Notes: generated by a model not told the origin, from the sequence alone. Shown: positions 42,895 through 52,252, numbered from the stretch's first letter. The stretch is 64,000 nucleotides of DNA from Actinomadura sp. NBRC 104412 (GCF_030269515.1 NZ_BSTM01000002.1:248001-312000); one strand, 5' to 3'. Numbers and translations: made by a program.

Positions 42895-44250
42895 ATGGAC
42901 ACCCCCACGCTCCTCACCCACCTCGAGACGCACGCCCGGCCCCTGACCCTGCCGCGCGGCGGCGCCCTGTGCTGGGACGACGCCGACTTCCACGGCGCCG
43001 CCCACACCGACGACCCCGAGGGGTACGCGCTGCTCGGACTGGCCCCCGGCGTGACGCCCTGGCAGCGTGCCCGGGTGCTGCTGCAGGTCCTGGCCGCCTC
43101 CCAGGCCGGGCTGGGCGACCACACCCGCGCCACCCTGGCCAAGGTCGCCCGTGTGCTCACCCTCGCGCTGCCACCCTCGCACGTCATCACCGTCCTGCTG
43201 GCCCTGCGGCGGCTGCGCGCCAACCACAAGCACACCACCCGCACCGCGCTGCGGTTCGTCCTGGAACACCCCCACGCCGACGCGCTCATCGCCGCGCGCC
43301 GCCCCGCGCTGCTGGACTGCTTCGAGCACGCGCTCGGCAAGGCCACCGCCCGCGGCTGCGCCCGCCGCATCGCCGACGGCGACACCGGCTCGGACTACCT
43401 GCAGCGCCGCCTGCTGCGCTTCCTCACCGCGCCCGCCCTCGCCCTGCCCCGCGTCACCGCCCTGTACGGGGCCGCGCCGCCCGACCGGACCGGCGGCACC
43501 GGCCCGCAGGCAGGGTCGCAGGCAGGGGCGCACGCAGGGCCGGCGCTGTGCCTGGACGCCGCGCGGGAACGCCCGCAGACCGTCACGCCGACCAACCGCG
43601 GCGACATCGCCGCCACCCTCGTCCACCTGTACCGGGGCGGGCCCGCCGAGGACCTGTACGTCGCGCTGGGCGGCTACGTCGGCGAGGCCGCCGCGGTCTT
43701 CCCCCGCTTCGAGGGCACCGTGGCCATGGTCCTGGACGCCTCGGCGTCCATGCGCGGCTACGGCGACCGCGAATGGGCCGTCCTGTCGCAGGCCGCGGCG
43801 CTGCGCATGGTGCTGTCGCAGGTGTGCGACCGGCTGGAGGTCATCGAGGTCGGCGGCGACGAGCGCACCCCGCGCGGCGCCACCGACCTGGCCACCGGCG
43901 TCCTGGACGCCCTGGCCACCGAACCCGACCTGGTCGCCGTGGTCTCCGACGGGTACGAGAACCTCTACCCGGGCGACCTGGCCCGCGTCGTGGCCACCCT
44001 GCCGCGCGCCGGGATCACCACGCCCGTGGTGTTCTGCCACGCCATGTTCACCGGCGGCGACGACCTGTCCCTGCGCCGCCCCGCACCCGCACTGCCGCAG
44101 CGCGGCTTCTGGCACCAGGACGACTTCGCCGAACTGCTTCCCTGGATGTTCGGGCACTGCGCCGCGGGCGGACCCTGGCTGCGCGACGCCATGCGCACCC
44201 GCCTGGAACTGCTGGACCAGGAGGCCGCGCAGCTCGCGGCCGCCGCATGA
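42895..44250 (+). CDS. Helical N-terminal domain plus von Willebrand A domain protein (TROVE/Ro60-like layout)
   Basis: This 451-residue protein has a helical N-terminal two-thirds (LLQVLAASQAGLGD; THRTALRFVLEHP-like HEAT-type repeats) and a C-terminal vWA domain at about residues 275-430 with a complete MIDAS: DASAS (about residue 282), the Thr in RGATDLA and the Asp in VVSDGYENL. That order resembles the TROVE-vWA build of Ro60 RNA-binding proteins, though no TROVE signature was confirmed. The ATG at 42895 has GCGGAGGCGAG upstream. The gene is followed after 96 bases by an ARPP-1-like gene on the same strand, so they are probably one functional pair. Confidence 0.85.
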   Translation: MDTPTLLTHLETHARPLTLPRGGALCWDDADFHGAAHTDDPEGYALLGLAPGVTPWQRARVLLQVLAASQAGLGDHTRATLAKVARVLTLALPPSHVITVLLALRRLRANHKHTTRTALRFVLEHPHADALIAARRPALLDCFEHALGKATARGCARRIADGDTGSDYLQRRLLRFLTAPALALPRVTALYGAAPPDRTGGTGPQAGSQAGAHAGPALCLDAARERPQTVTPTNRGDIAATLVHLYRGGPAEDLYVALGGYVGEAAAVFPRFEGTVAMVLDASASMRGYGDREWAVLSQAAALRMVLSQVCDRLEVIEVGGDERTPRGATDLATGVLDALATEPDLVAVVSDGYENLYPGDLARVVATLPRAGITTPVVFCHAMFTGGDDLSLRRPAPALPQRGFWHQDDFAELLPWMFGHCAAGGPWLRDAMRTRLELLDQEAAQLAAAA

Positions 44251-44346
44251 CCCCCTGACTCCCGCACGACCCCCGGGGGCCGCCACCGGCCCCGGGGCAC
44301 CCACCACACGGCCGCCGAAGGGCACGAAGGGGAGGAGACACACCCC

Positions 44347-45333
44347 ATGAGCGACCTCACCACGCTCGACACGCTGGTGCCCGGCCCGCTCAGCCTCGCC
44401 GGGCACCGCCTGGGCACCCCGCAGCGCGCCGGCGCCCTCACCATGGTGCCGATCTCCGGACCCGCCTACCCCGGCATCGTCCCGCCCCGCACCGGCGTCA
44501 AGCTCACCCGCGTCCCCGGCTACGGCCGCGTCGAGCTGCGCAACGGCGCCGACCGCGGCGTGGCGATCGTCCCCCTGCACATGGGCTACGTCCAGGACCA
44601 GGCGCAGAACCACGCGCTGTGCCGCTCGGCGTTCCTGGCCGCCGGGCAGACGCTGATGTTCGAGGACGCCTGCTGCGTCCAGCAGAGCCAGGGCGGCTAC
44701 CTCAGCGAACGCGACCAGTGGTTCTTCGTCCTGCCCCTGGAACTGCGCGCCCGCGCCCTGGAGCTGCGCGGCCTCAACGCCTACTCCAAGCTGTGGGACG
44801 ACATCGCCGACCTCAACCACCGCTACGGCCTGCCGCGCCGCGGCCACCTGGAACAGATCCTGTCGCGGCACCGCGCCGTCCTCACCCAGTTCCAGAGCCG
44901 CCTGGAACTACAGCCCGGGCAGCTCGGCGCGCTGTTCTTCCTCGACGGGCGCTTCGCCGGCCTGGAACTGGCACCCGACCCGCTGTACTTCGCCGAGGTC
45001 TGGACGCCGCTGGTCGCCTTCGCCTACGGCGTGGCCGCCTGGCACGCCGAGCCGCCCGCGCCCGAACGGGACGCCGAGCCCTACGACGCCGGAGACCTGG
45101 GCGAGCTGCGGGCGGCGCTCGCCCGCGACCGCGCCGACCGGATCGCCGAGGTCGCCGACTGGCTCGCCGCCGCCCCCACCGGGCCCGTCACGGCCGTCGA
45201 AGAGGACCGCTACCTCGGCCTGACCCTGTCCACCCTCACCGGGCCGCACCTGGCCGGGCAGATCGTCACCGACGGCGACCGCCCCGTGTACGCGAGCCTG
45301 TTCAGCAGCGCCCCGGGCACCAAGCCCCGCTGA
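44347..45333 (+). CDS. ARPP-1/DUF6569-like protein
   Basis: This 328-residue protein begins LVPGPLSLAGHRLGTPQRAG followed by ALTMVPISG, a start typical of the ARPP-1 (DUF6569) family, and contains VELRNGADRGVAIVPLHM and GYVQDQAQNHAL. The latter is where family members have VLLLDGEELVGAKQNRVLN. The second half (residues about 130-300) is not recognised. The family is named for association with ADP-ribosylglycohydrolases and rhodanese-phosphatase proteins, suggesting a role in nucleotide or RNA conflict systems. The assignment is from memory of the pattern, not from a search. The gene lies directly downstream of the vWA gene. Confidence 0.7.
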   Translation: MSDLTTLDTLVPGPLSLAGHRLGTPQRAGALTMVPISGPAYPGIVPPRTGVKLTRVPGYGRVELRNGADRGVAIVPLHMGYVQDQAQNHALCRSAFLAAGQTLMFEDACCVQQSQGGYLSERDQWFFVLPLELRARALELRGLNAYSKLWDDIADLNHRYGLPRRGHLEQILSRHRAVLTQFQSRLELQPGQLGALFFLDGRFAGLELAPDPLYFAEVWTPLVAFAYGVAAWHAEPPAPERDAEPYDAGDLGELRAALARDRADRIAEVADWLAAAPTGPVTAVEEDRYLGLTLSTLTGPHLAGQIVTDGDRPVYASLFSSAPGTKPR

Positions 45334-45338
45334 GGCCG

Positions 45339-45365
45339 CGGGAGCCCAGGCCGGTAGGGCTCCCG
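45339..45365 (+). terminator. Probable terminator after the ARPP-1-like gene
   Basis: CGGGAGCCC (45339-45347) and GGGCTCCCG (45357-45365) are perfect 9-bp inverted repeats around a 9-base loop, directly after the stop codon. No T-tract follows, only GGCCCGGAAAAAGG, as is common in actinobacteria. Confidence 0.6.
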
Positions 45366-45473
45366 GGCCCGGAAAAAGGCTTGCCATAGGGGGTGCCGGA
45401 CCACTTCACTAGGAGACCTACCGGGAACTGTGCCGGGCCGTCAGGTGGTGTCTGATTCCACATCAGGAGTTCA

Positions 45474-45491
45474 GTGTTCCGTGCGGAACAC
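45474..45491. promoter_or_regulatory. Palindromic operator candidate upstream of the P450
   Basis: GTGTTCC (45474-45480) and GGAACAC (45485-45491) form a perfect dyad around GTGC, in the 359-base leader (45334-45692) of the P450 gene. TTCCGTGCGGAA looks like a TetR- or GntR-type site. The rest of the leader shows an imperfect dyad (CTGTG 45611 to CACAG) and nothing else recognised. Confidence 0.5.
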
Positions 45492-45692
45492 CATTCCACG
45501 CCTGACCCCGCGCCGGCCGCCTGTCCCGCTCCCTCCCCCGCACCGGCACCGCCGGCCCTTCGCGGCCGAGCCGCCATCGCCCGTCCATCACCCGTCCTGG
45601 AGGCGGGTCGCTGTGCAGTGGGTCACAGAGCATTGACCGTAACCGCGCACTTATCCAAGCTGGGGCTGAATGCGACGGAAGGCGACACGGCG

Positions 45693-46997
45693 GTGACGAT
45701 CCAGCGAACGGGCGCGAAGCCGAGGTACGCGCCAGACGACGACATCAGGCTCAGCGAGCTCACCTTCTGGATGCGGCCCCTGGACGAGCGCGCCGAGGCG
45801 TTCGCCCGGCTGCGCGCCGAGGGGACGCCGCGCCTGTATCCCGACCCCCAGATCCCCTTCGCCAAACCCGGCGACGGCTACTGGGCGCTGGTGCGGCACG
45901 CCGACGTCCTAGAGGCCAGCCGCAAGCCGCACATCTTCAGCAGCGAGCCCAACGCCACCACGGTCATCGACCCCCCTGCCTTCGTGCAGCGCTACGTCAA
46001 CTCGATGATCAACATGGACGATCCGCGGCACGCCAAGATCCGCCGGATCGTGTCCCGCGCGTTCAGCCCCCGGATGCTCGCCAAGGCCGAGGACGACGTG
46101 CAGGCCCGCGCCACGCGGATCGTGGACGAGCTGATCGCCACCGGCCCCGGCGACTTCGTCGAGAAGGTCGCCGCGCGGCTGCCCGTCGAGATCATCTGCG
46201 ACATGCTCGGCATCCCCGACACGCTCTACCCAAGGGTGCTGCGGCTCACCAACATCGTGCTGGGCAACGCCGACCCCGAGTACACCGGCATCACCCCCGA
46301 GATGGGACGCATCCGCACCGGCCTGGGCATGGCCAAGGTCGCCCTGGCCAGCCGCGAGCTGCACCGCCTGGCCGCCAGGCTCGGCCGCGAGCGCATCGGC
46401 CACGACACCGGCGACCTCACCTCCGCGCTGGTGAACGCCAACGTCGACGGGGAGAAGCTGACCGCCCGCGAGTTCGGCACGTTCTTCCTGCTGCTGGTCG
46501 TGGCCGGCAACGAGACCACCCGCACCGCCATCGCGCACGGCCTGAAACTGTTCACCGACAACCCCGAACAGCGCGAACTGCTGCTGGAGGACTTCGACGG
46601 GCGCATCGCCGGAGCCGTGGAAGAGATCGTCCGGGTGTCCACCCCCGTCATCACCTTCCGCCGCAACCTCACCCAGGACTACGAGATGAACGGCCACACC
46701 TACCGCAAGGGCGACAAGGTGATGCTGTTCTACAACTCGGCCAACCGCGACGAGAGCGTCTTCACCGACCCCGACACCTTCGACATCACCCGCTCGCCCA
46801 ACCCGCACGTCGGGTTCGGCGGCCCGGGACCGCACTTCTGCCTGGGCGCCAACCTGGCCCGCCGCGAGATCACCGTGATGTTCAAGGAACTGTTCTCACG
46901 CCTGCCCGACATCCGCGCCGCCGGCGAGCCCGACCGGCTGGTGTCCAGCTTCATCAACGGTTACAAGCGGCTGCCCTGCACCTTCACCGTCCCCTAG
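45693..46997 (+). CDS. Cytochrome P450
   Basis: This 434-residue P450 has the I-helix AGNETTR, the K-helix EEIVR and the heme loop FGGPGPHFCLGANLARRE. Overall it is closest to the CYP124/CYP125/CYP142-like group (linalool, steroid side-chain or fatty-acid hydroxylases). It starts at GTG 45693 after GGAAGG; longer in-frame starts would add an unsupported N-terminus. No ferredoxin or ferredoxin reductase gene is adjacent. A palindromic operator candidate lies 200 bases upstream. Its link to the RNA-repair genes around it is unclear. Confidence 0.9.
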   Translation: MTIQRTGAKPRYAPDDDIRLSELTFWMRPLDERAEAFARLRAEGTPRLYPDPQIPFAKPGDGYWALVRHADVLEASRKPHIFSSEPNATTVIDPPAFVQRYVNSMINMDDPRHAKIRRIVSRAFSPRMLAKAEDDVQARATRIVDELIATGPGDFVEKVAARLPVEIICDMLGIPDTLYPRVLRLTNIVLGNADPEYTGITPEMGRIRTGLGMAKVALASRELHRLAARLGRERIGHDTGDLTSALVNANVDGEKLTAREFGTFFLLLVVAGNETTRTAIAHGLKLFTDNPEQRELLLEDFDGRIAGAVEEIVRVSTPVITFRRNLTQDYEMNGHTYRKGDKVMLFYNSANRDESVFTDPDTFDITRSPNPHVGFGGPGPHFCLGANLARREITVMFKELFSRLPDIRAAGEPDRLVSSFINGYKRLPCTFTVP

Positions 46998-47088
46998 TAG
47001 GCTCGATGCCGCACAGGCCCCGCCCGGATTGGACGCCGCGTTCCGTGACCTACCCAGCGACCCGCACCCGGACGGGCGGCGCCGAGCG

Positions 47089-47637
47089 GTGAGCGGGGAC
47101 GGCGCCCCCGTGGAACTGGCCATCCTCATCGGGTTGCAGGGCTCGGGGAAGACCACCTTCTACCGCCGCCACCTGGCCTGCACCCACGCGCACGTGTCCA
47201 AGGACCTGTTCGGACGATCCGCGCGGCGCAAGCAGCAACGCCAGCTCCGGCAGATCGCCGAGCACCTGCGGGCGGGCCGCAGCGTGGCCGTCGACAACAC
47301 CAACCCCTCGCCCGTCGAATGGACCCCGCTGATCGTGCTCGGCCGCGAGCACGGCGCGCGCATCACCGGGTACTGGTTCCCGCCCGACCTCCAGGCGTCG
47401 ATGCGGCGCAACGCCGCGCGTCCCGGACGGGACCGGGTGCCCGACGTCGGTGTCCTGGCCACCCTCGAACGGCTGCGCGAGCCACGGTACTCCGACGGGT
47501 TCGACGAGCTGCGCGTCGTCCGCGCCGACGGAGCCGGCGGCTTCACCGTCACCGTCAAGGGCGAGGAAAGGGACAAGCAAAAGCACGAGGAAAAGCACGA
47601 GGAGGAGGACGCCGGAGATGCGCCCGCGCGACCTTGA
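47089..47637 (+). CDS. P-loop kinase (polynucleotide-kinase-like AAA family)
   Basis: This 182-residue protein has Walker A GLQGSGKTTF near the N-terminus, HVSKDLFGRSARRKQQRQ, and SVAVDNTNPSPVEW, the layout of small zeta-toxin/T4 PNK-like P-loop kinases. It most likely phosphorylates an RNA or DNA 5' end. The start is not certain: TTG 47029 and GTG 47110 are other options. The gene overlaps the Thg1-like gene by 20 bases. The C-terminus is a charged repeat (KQKHEEKHEEED). Confidence 0.82.
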   Translation: MSGDGAPVELAILIGLQGSGKTTFYRRHLACTHAHVSKDLFGRSARRKQQRQLRQIAEHLRAGRSVAVDNTNPSPVEWTPLIVLGREHGARITGYWFPPDLQASMRRNAARPGRDRVPDVGVLATLERLREPRYSDGFDELRVVRADGAGGFTVTVKGEERDKQKHEEKHEEEDAGDAPARP

Positions 47638-48376
47638 GGCCCGGATGCGTGAGCGGGAGTGGTTCCACTCCCTGACCGTCCCGCCCGGCGCGTGGACGGT
47701 CGTCCGCGTGGACGGGCGCGGCTTCTCCCGCCTCACCGCGGAACGCTTCGACAAGCCCTTCGACGCCCGCTTCTCCGACCTCATGACCACGGCGGCGCGG
47801 ACCCTGCTCACCGAGCTGGCGGGCCGGTACGCCTACACCGAGAGCGACGAGATCTCCGTCGTGCTCGACCCCGACCACGACATGTTCGGCCGCGAGGTGG
47901 AGAAGCTGGTGTCGCTGTCGGCCGCGATCGCCTCCGCCGCCTTCACCCACGCCGCCGGTGCGCCGGCCGCCTTCGACAGCCGCATCTGGCTGGGCACCCA
48001 CGCCGACGACGTCGTCGACTACATGTCCTGGCGGCAGGCCGACGCCGCCCGCTGCTCCCTCAACGGATGGTGCTACTGGACGCTGCGCGGCGAAGGCCGC
48101 ACCGCCCGCCAGGCCACCCGCGAACTGGAGCGCGCGAGCGTCCCGGACAAGAACGAGCTGCTGTACGCGCGCGGCATCAACTTCAACGACCTTCCTGCCT
48201 GGCAGCGCCGCGGCATCGGCCTGTGGTGGCGGACCTACGAGAAGACCGGGCACGACCCGGTCCGCGGCGTCGACGTCCAGGCCACGCGCCGCCGCGTCCA
48301 CATCGAACGTGACCTGCCGATGAAGGACCGGTACCGCGACCTGGTCCGCGACCTGGTCACCCGCCGCGCGGCCTGA
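47618..48376 (+). CDS. tRNA(His) guanylyltransferase-like 3'-5' polymerase (Thg1 family)
   Basis: This 252-residue protein has the Thg1 catalytic pieces: VVRVDGRGFSRLTAERF with the metal-binding Asp and YTESDEISVVLDPD with the second acidic group, then MSWRQADAARCSLNGWCYW. Bacterial Thg1-like proteins add nucleotides to RNA 5' ends in a 3'-5' direction, repairing tRNA rather than making the eukaryotic G-1. ATG 47618 overlaps the kinase gene, so the pair is co-translated. A 5'-end repair pathway (kinase, then Thg1 extension) fits, but its substrate is unknown. Confidence 0.92.
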   Translation: MRPRDLEARMREREWFHSLTVPPGAWTVVRVDGRGFSRLTAERFDKPFDARFSDLMTTAARTLLTELAGRYAYTESDEISVVLDPDHDMFGREVEKLVSLSAAIASAAFTHAAGAPAAFDSRIWLGTHADDVVDYMSWRQADAARCSLNGWCYWTLRGEGRTARQATRELERASVPDKNELLYARGINFNDLPAWQRRGIGLWWRTYEKTGHDPVRGVDVQATRRRVHIERDLPMKDRYRDLVRDLVTRRAA

Positions 48377-48383
48377 CCGCCGC

Positions 48384-49172
48384 TCAGCCGCGCCCGACGT
48401 GCGAGGGCATCGTCGTGGCCAGCACCGTCAGCGACTGCACGTTGGCCTCCAGCGGCAGGCCCGCCATGTAGAGGACGGCGTCCACGACGGCGCTGACGTC
48501 CATGGTCGGCTCCGGCCTGACCGAGCCGTCCGCCTGCAGAGCCCCCCGCCCGAACCCGCTGGTCATGTCGGTGGCGGCGTTGCCGATGTCGATCTGCCCG
48601 CAGGCGATCCGGTACGGGCGTCCGTCCAGCGACAGCGACTTGGTCAGCCCCGTGACGGCGTGCTTGCTCGCGGTGTAGGCCGCCGACAGGGGACGCGGCG
48701 TGTGCGCGGCCAGCGAGCCGTTGTTGATGATCCGGCCGCCCTGCGGGTCCTGCGCCCGCATCATCGCGAACGCCTCCCGCGCGCACAGGAACGACCCGGT
48801 CAGATTGGTGTCGATCACCGTGCGCCACTGCTCGGGCGACAGCTCGTCCACCGGCGCGGCCGTACCGAACACCCCGGCGTTGTTGACCAGCAGGTCCAGC
48901 CGTCCCCAGGTGCCGCGCACCGCGCCGAACAGGGCGGCGACCGACTCCGGCGAGGTCACGTCCGCGGGCACCACCAGCGCCCGCCCTTCGGGCACCCCCG
49001 AACGGCCCGCCGCCTCGGCGGTCTCGCGCAGTGCGGCGGCGCGGCGCCCGGCCAGCGCGACGAGCCAGCCGTGCTCCAGCAGCCCCCGCGCCACCGCGGC
49101 GCCGATCCCCGACCCGGCACCGGTCACCACGGCCACCCGTCCCGGAACGCTCACCTCATCCGATGCGGTCAC
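48384..49172 (-). CDS. SDR family NAD(P)-dependent oxidoreductase
   Basis: This 262-residue short-chain dehydrogenase has [12 protein letters not shown] (cofactor), LVNNAGVFG and the NGSL...YTASK Ser-Tyr-Lys triad. Substrate unknown. It converges with the Thg1 gene (7 bases apart) and diverges from the hydrolase gene. Confidence 0.92.
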   Translation of the reverse strand: MTASDEVSVPGRVAVVTGAGSGIGAAVARGLLEHGWLVALAGRRAAALRETAEAAGRSGVPEGRALVVPADVTSPESVAALFGAVRGTWGRLDLLVNNAGVFGTAAPVDELSPEQWRTVIDTNLTGSFLCAREAFAMMRAQDPQGGRIINNGSLAAHTPRPLSAAYTASKHAVTGLTKSLSLDGRPYRIACGQIDIGNAATDMTSGFGRGALQADGSVRPEPTMDVSAVVDAVLYMAGLPLEANVQSLTVLATTMPSHVGRG

Positions 49173-49243
49173 GCCCCGACCCTAGCGCCCCCGGCGATCG
49201 GCGTCCCCTGGTGGGCGGGACCGGCTCGGGGGACACTGCGCAT

Positions 49244-50203
49244 ATGACGACGATCATCGAGCACACCCTGTCCGGCGCCGACGTGGCGGACGAGACCCGC
49301 GCGTTCAACGCCGACCTGGCGGCCAGGCTCGCCACCGTCCCCATGGCCCACGAGGTCGACGACGCGCCCGCGATCCGCGCCGCCCGCGAGGAGGGCGGCG
49401 GCCCCTTCCCCGCACCCGTCCGGCTGCCCGAGGGCGCCGACCGCACCGTCCCCGGCCGGGACGGCGACATCCCCATACGGGTGCTCCGCCCCGAGGACCC
49501 GCGCGGGGTGTTCCTGCACCTGCACGGCGGCGGCTGGACGCTCGGCGCCGCCGACGCCCAGGACCCGCAGCTGTGGGAGCTCGCCACGGCCGCGCGGGTC
49601 GCCGTCGTCAGCGTCGGCTACCGGCTGGGGCCCGAGCACCCCTACCCGGCGGGACCCGACGACTGCGAGGACGCGGCCCGCTGGCTGATCGACAACGCCG
49701 CCGCCGAGTTCGGCACCGGCCGCCTGGTCATCGGCGGCGAGTCCGCCGGGGCCCACCTCGCCGCCGTCACGCTGCTGCGCCTGGGCGATCTGGCCCGCTC
49801 CTTCGCCGCCGCCCAGTTCACCTTCGGCCCGTTCGACCTGGGCCTGACTCCCAGCCAGCGGCACGGGGCCGACAAGCTCGTGCTCCCGCTGGCCACCCTC
49901 GAATGGTTCTACCGGCAGTTCCTGCCCGGCCTGGGCCCCGAGCAGCGCCGCGCCCCGGACATCTCCCCGCTGTACGCCGACCTGCCGGCCCTGCCGCCCG
50001 CCCGGTTCTCGGTCGGCACCCAGGACCCGCTCCTGGACGACTCGCTGTTCATGGCCGCCCGCTGGCGCGCCGCGGGCAACGAGGCCGAGCTGGAGGTCGT
50101 GGCCGAGGCCGTGCACGGGTTCCTCGCCTTCCCCATCACCGTCGCCGAACGCGAGATGGCCGCCCAGGCCCGCTTCATCGCCAACGCCGTGGCAGCGCCC
50201 TGA
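49244..50203 (+). CDS. Alpha/beta hydrolase (HSL/acetyl esterase type)
   Basis: This 319-residue esterase has the oxyanion motif HLHGGGWTLG, the nucleophile elbow GGESAGAHL, VGTQDPLLDD (acid) and the histidine in VHGFLAF. It belongs to the hormone-sensitive lipase family, acting on short-chain esters. ATG 49244 is preceded by a weak GGGGGA. Confidence 0.92.
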   Translation: MTTIIEHTLSGADVADETRAFNADLAARLATVPMAHEVDDAPAIRAAREEGGGPFPAPVRLPEGADRTVPGRDGDIPIRVLRPEDPRGVFLHLHGGGWTLGAADAQDPQLWELATAARVAVVSVGYRLGPEHPYPAGPDDCEDAARWLIDNAAAEFGTGRLVIGGESAGAHLAAVTLLRLGDLARSFAAAQFTFGPFDLGLTPSQRHGADKLVLPLATLEWFYRQFLPGLGPEQRRAPDISPLYADLPALPPARFSVGTQDPLLDDSLFMAARWRAAGNEAELEVVAEAVHGFLAFPITVAEREMAAQARFIANAVAAP

Positions 50204-50318
50204 CCCGCCGCCCGCGCGGCCGCCGATGAGTTCCGCGACGCCGGCCGGTCTACCGGTCCAGGGCGGCACAGCGGCTGAACGTCTCCCGGAACCGAGCCCG
50301 CCCGCGAAAGGAGATCCC

Positions 50319-51113
50319 ATGCAGTCGGTACGGTCGGGCGACGGCACCCGCATCGCCTACGAGCGTTCGGGACAGGGACCGCCGGTCGTGCTGGTGGCGG
50401 GCGCCCTGTGCGACCGGCGGGCCGCGGCGCCGATCGCCGAGCTGCTGTCGGCGCACTGCACCGTCTACAACTACGACCGCAGGGGACGCGGCGACAGCAC
50501 CGACGCCTGCACCGTGTTCGGCACGCCCGCCGACGCGCTGCGCCGGGAGATCGAGGATCTGGAGGCGGTGCTCGGGGCCGCCGGCGGGCCGGCGGGCGTG
50601 TGGGGATCGTCCTCGGGTGCCGTCCTGGCGGCCGAGGCCGTCGCCGCCGGCCTGCCCATCACCCGGCTGGCCATGTGGGAGCCGCCCTACGGCCTCACCG
50701 AGGAGGACTCCCGCGGCCACCTCGGCTACACCCGGCGACTGGAGGAGACCGTCGCCGAGGGCCGCCACGGCGACGCCGCCGCGCTGTTCCTCGGCCACAT
50801 CGGCGTCCCCGAGGAGTTCATCGCGGGCATGCGCCGGTCCCCGGCCTGGCCCGCCATGGAGAAGATCGCCCCCACCCTCCGCTACGACGCCGCCGCCCTC
50901 GGCGACGGGCTGCTGCCCGCCGGCCGGCTCGCCGCCCTCACGATCCCCGTCCTGGTCCTGGACGGCGGCGCCAGCATGGACGTCCTGCGCTCCGCCGCCC
51001 GCGCCGTGGCCGGCACCATCCCCGACGCGCTGCACCGCACCCTGGAGGGCCAGGAGCACAACGTCGCCGCCGAGGCGATCGTGCCGGCACTGGCGGAGTT
51101 CTTCGCTCGCTGA
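50319..51113 (+). CDS. Alpha/beta hydrolase fold protein
   Basis: This 264-residue protein has the nucleophile GSSSGAVLAAE, an acid in LVLDGGASMDVL and the histidine in LEGQEHNVAAEA. The start ATG follows AAAGGAG. It is not a close relative of the neighbouring esterase; substrate unknown. It converges with the HD-kinase gene. Confidence 0.9.
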   Translation: MQSVRSGDGTRIAYERSGQGPPVVLVAGALCDRRAAAPIAELLSAHCTVYNYDRRGRGDSTDACTVFGTPADALRREIEDLEAVLGAAGGPAGVWGSSSGAVLAAEAVAAGLPITRLAMWEPPYGLTEEDSRGHLGYTRRLEETVAEGRHGDAAALFLGHIGVPEEFIAGMRRSPAWPAMEKIAPTLRYDAAALGDGLLPAGRLAALTIPVLVLDGGASMDVLRSAARAVAGTIPDALHRTLEGQEHNVAAEAIVPALAEFFAR

Positions 51114-51127
51114 GGGGCACGGCGAGG

Positions 51128-52252
51128 TCAGGCCGTGGCGAGCCAACGGAGGGTGTGGGCTTCGGTTGGGTCGGGAGCCTCCCAACGGCGGACCAGCCGG
51201 TCGATGACGGCGTCCGGGACGGGATGCGGACGTTCCCGGTTGCGGCGCAGCAGGACATCTCTGGGGGCCTCCAGGGACACCAGGTCGACACGGCCCCGGT
51301 AGTCGGCGATCAGCCCGGTGCACTGCTCACGCAGCGTCCGCGAGACGTTGGTGGCGTTCCACACGAACGGCCGTCCGGCACGCAGATGCTCACGGGCCCG
51401 CTCGTAGGCGGCCGACACCACCGCGCTCTGGTCCCCGGCGGGGGGAACGCCCATGTCCCTGCGGATCGCGTCCAGGCTCACCACCGGAACGCCGGGACGG
51501 TTCTCGGCGATCCAGTGGTCCTTGCCCACGCCGGGCAGCCCCGACAGCACCGTGACGGTGCAACGCGTGTCGTCGTAGGCCGCGTAGTCGGGGTCGCGGC
51601 CCGGCTTGCGGAAGTACCAGAACCGCGCATGGTCGGAGGGGAAGCGGCGCGGCGCGTCCAGGCACCGCTGCTCGGCGCAGTACTCCCCGTACAGCCCCAC
51701 GTTCTCCAGCACCTCGGCGGTGTCGGCGGTGATCCGGCCCAGGATGTCGGCGGTGGCCAGCAGCACCAGGTCGTCGTTGCGGGCCAGCAGGCTCACCCGG
51801 AACGCGATCCGCTGGAGGTCGTCGCGTTCCAGCGCCCAGAACGGCACCTGGTGGTGCCGCACCAGCGCGGCCACGTGCTCGCGCCAGCCGATGGGCGCGC
51901 CCAGCTCCCACAGGATGCGGCGCACCATCAGGTCGCCGCGCCGCGAATGCCCCTTCGCGGTGATCCGGCCGCCCTCCTCGATCCGCGTGCAGTACGGCTT
52001 GGCGACGTCGTGCATCAGCACGGTGGTGAACAACAGCACCCGTTCCTCGGCCGGGCGCGCCCGCCACTCCGGCAGCTCGGCCAGGGCCTCGCACGCCATC
52101 CGGGTGTGCACCTCGACGTCGCCCTCCCTGTGGTGCAGGGCGTCCTGCGGGACACCGGCCAGCGACCGCACCCACGCGAAGGTCCCGCGGATCTCCGGCC
52201 ACGGCACCCGCCAGTGCGGCGGCGCCGGGCACAGCTCCTCAAACACCCGCAT
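51128..52252 (-). CDS. HD phosphohydrolase-polynucleotide kinase fusion (RNA end-healing enzyme)
   Basis: This 374-residue protein has an N-terminal HD domain (VHTRMACEAL; TTVLMHDVAKPY; ALVRHHQVPFW; TADILGR) and a C-terminal P-loop kinase (LSGLPGVGKDHWIAENRPG at about residue 225; VWNATNVSRTLR). The combination is that of end-healing enzymes: the HD part would remove 3' or 2',3'-cyclic phosphates, and the kinase would restore the 5' phosphate, preparing ends for the ligase encoded just upstream. The two genes overlap by 14 bases on the minus strand. Confidence 0.9.
   Translation of the reverse strand: MRVFEELCPAPPHWRVPWPEIRGTFAWVRSLAGVPQDALHHREGDVEVHTRMACEALAELPEWRARPAEERVLLFTTVLMHDVAKPYCTRIEEGGRITAKGHSRRGDLMVRRILWELGAPIGWREHVAALVRHHQVPFWALERDDLQRIAFRVSLLARNDDLVLLATADILGRITADTAEVLENVGLYGEYCAEQRCLDAPRRFPSDHARFWYFRKPGRDPDYAAYDDTRCTVTVLSGLPGVGKDHWIAENRPGVPVVSLDAIRRDMGVPPAGDQSAVVSAAYERAREHLRAGRPFVWNATNVSRTLREQCTGLIADYRGRVDLVSLEAPRDVLLRRNRERPHPVPDAVIDRLVRRWEAPDPTEAHTLRWLATA

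Noticed and set aside
45693..46997. P450 as a component of the RNA-repair system
   Set aside because: Nothing in its sequence links it to RNA, and it has its own leader and operator candidate; adjacency alone is not evidence.
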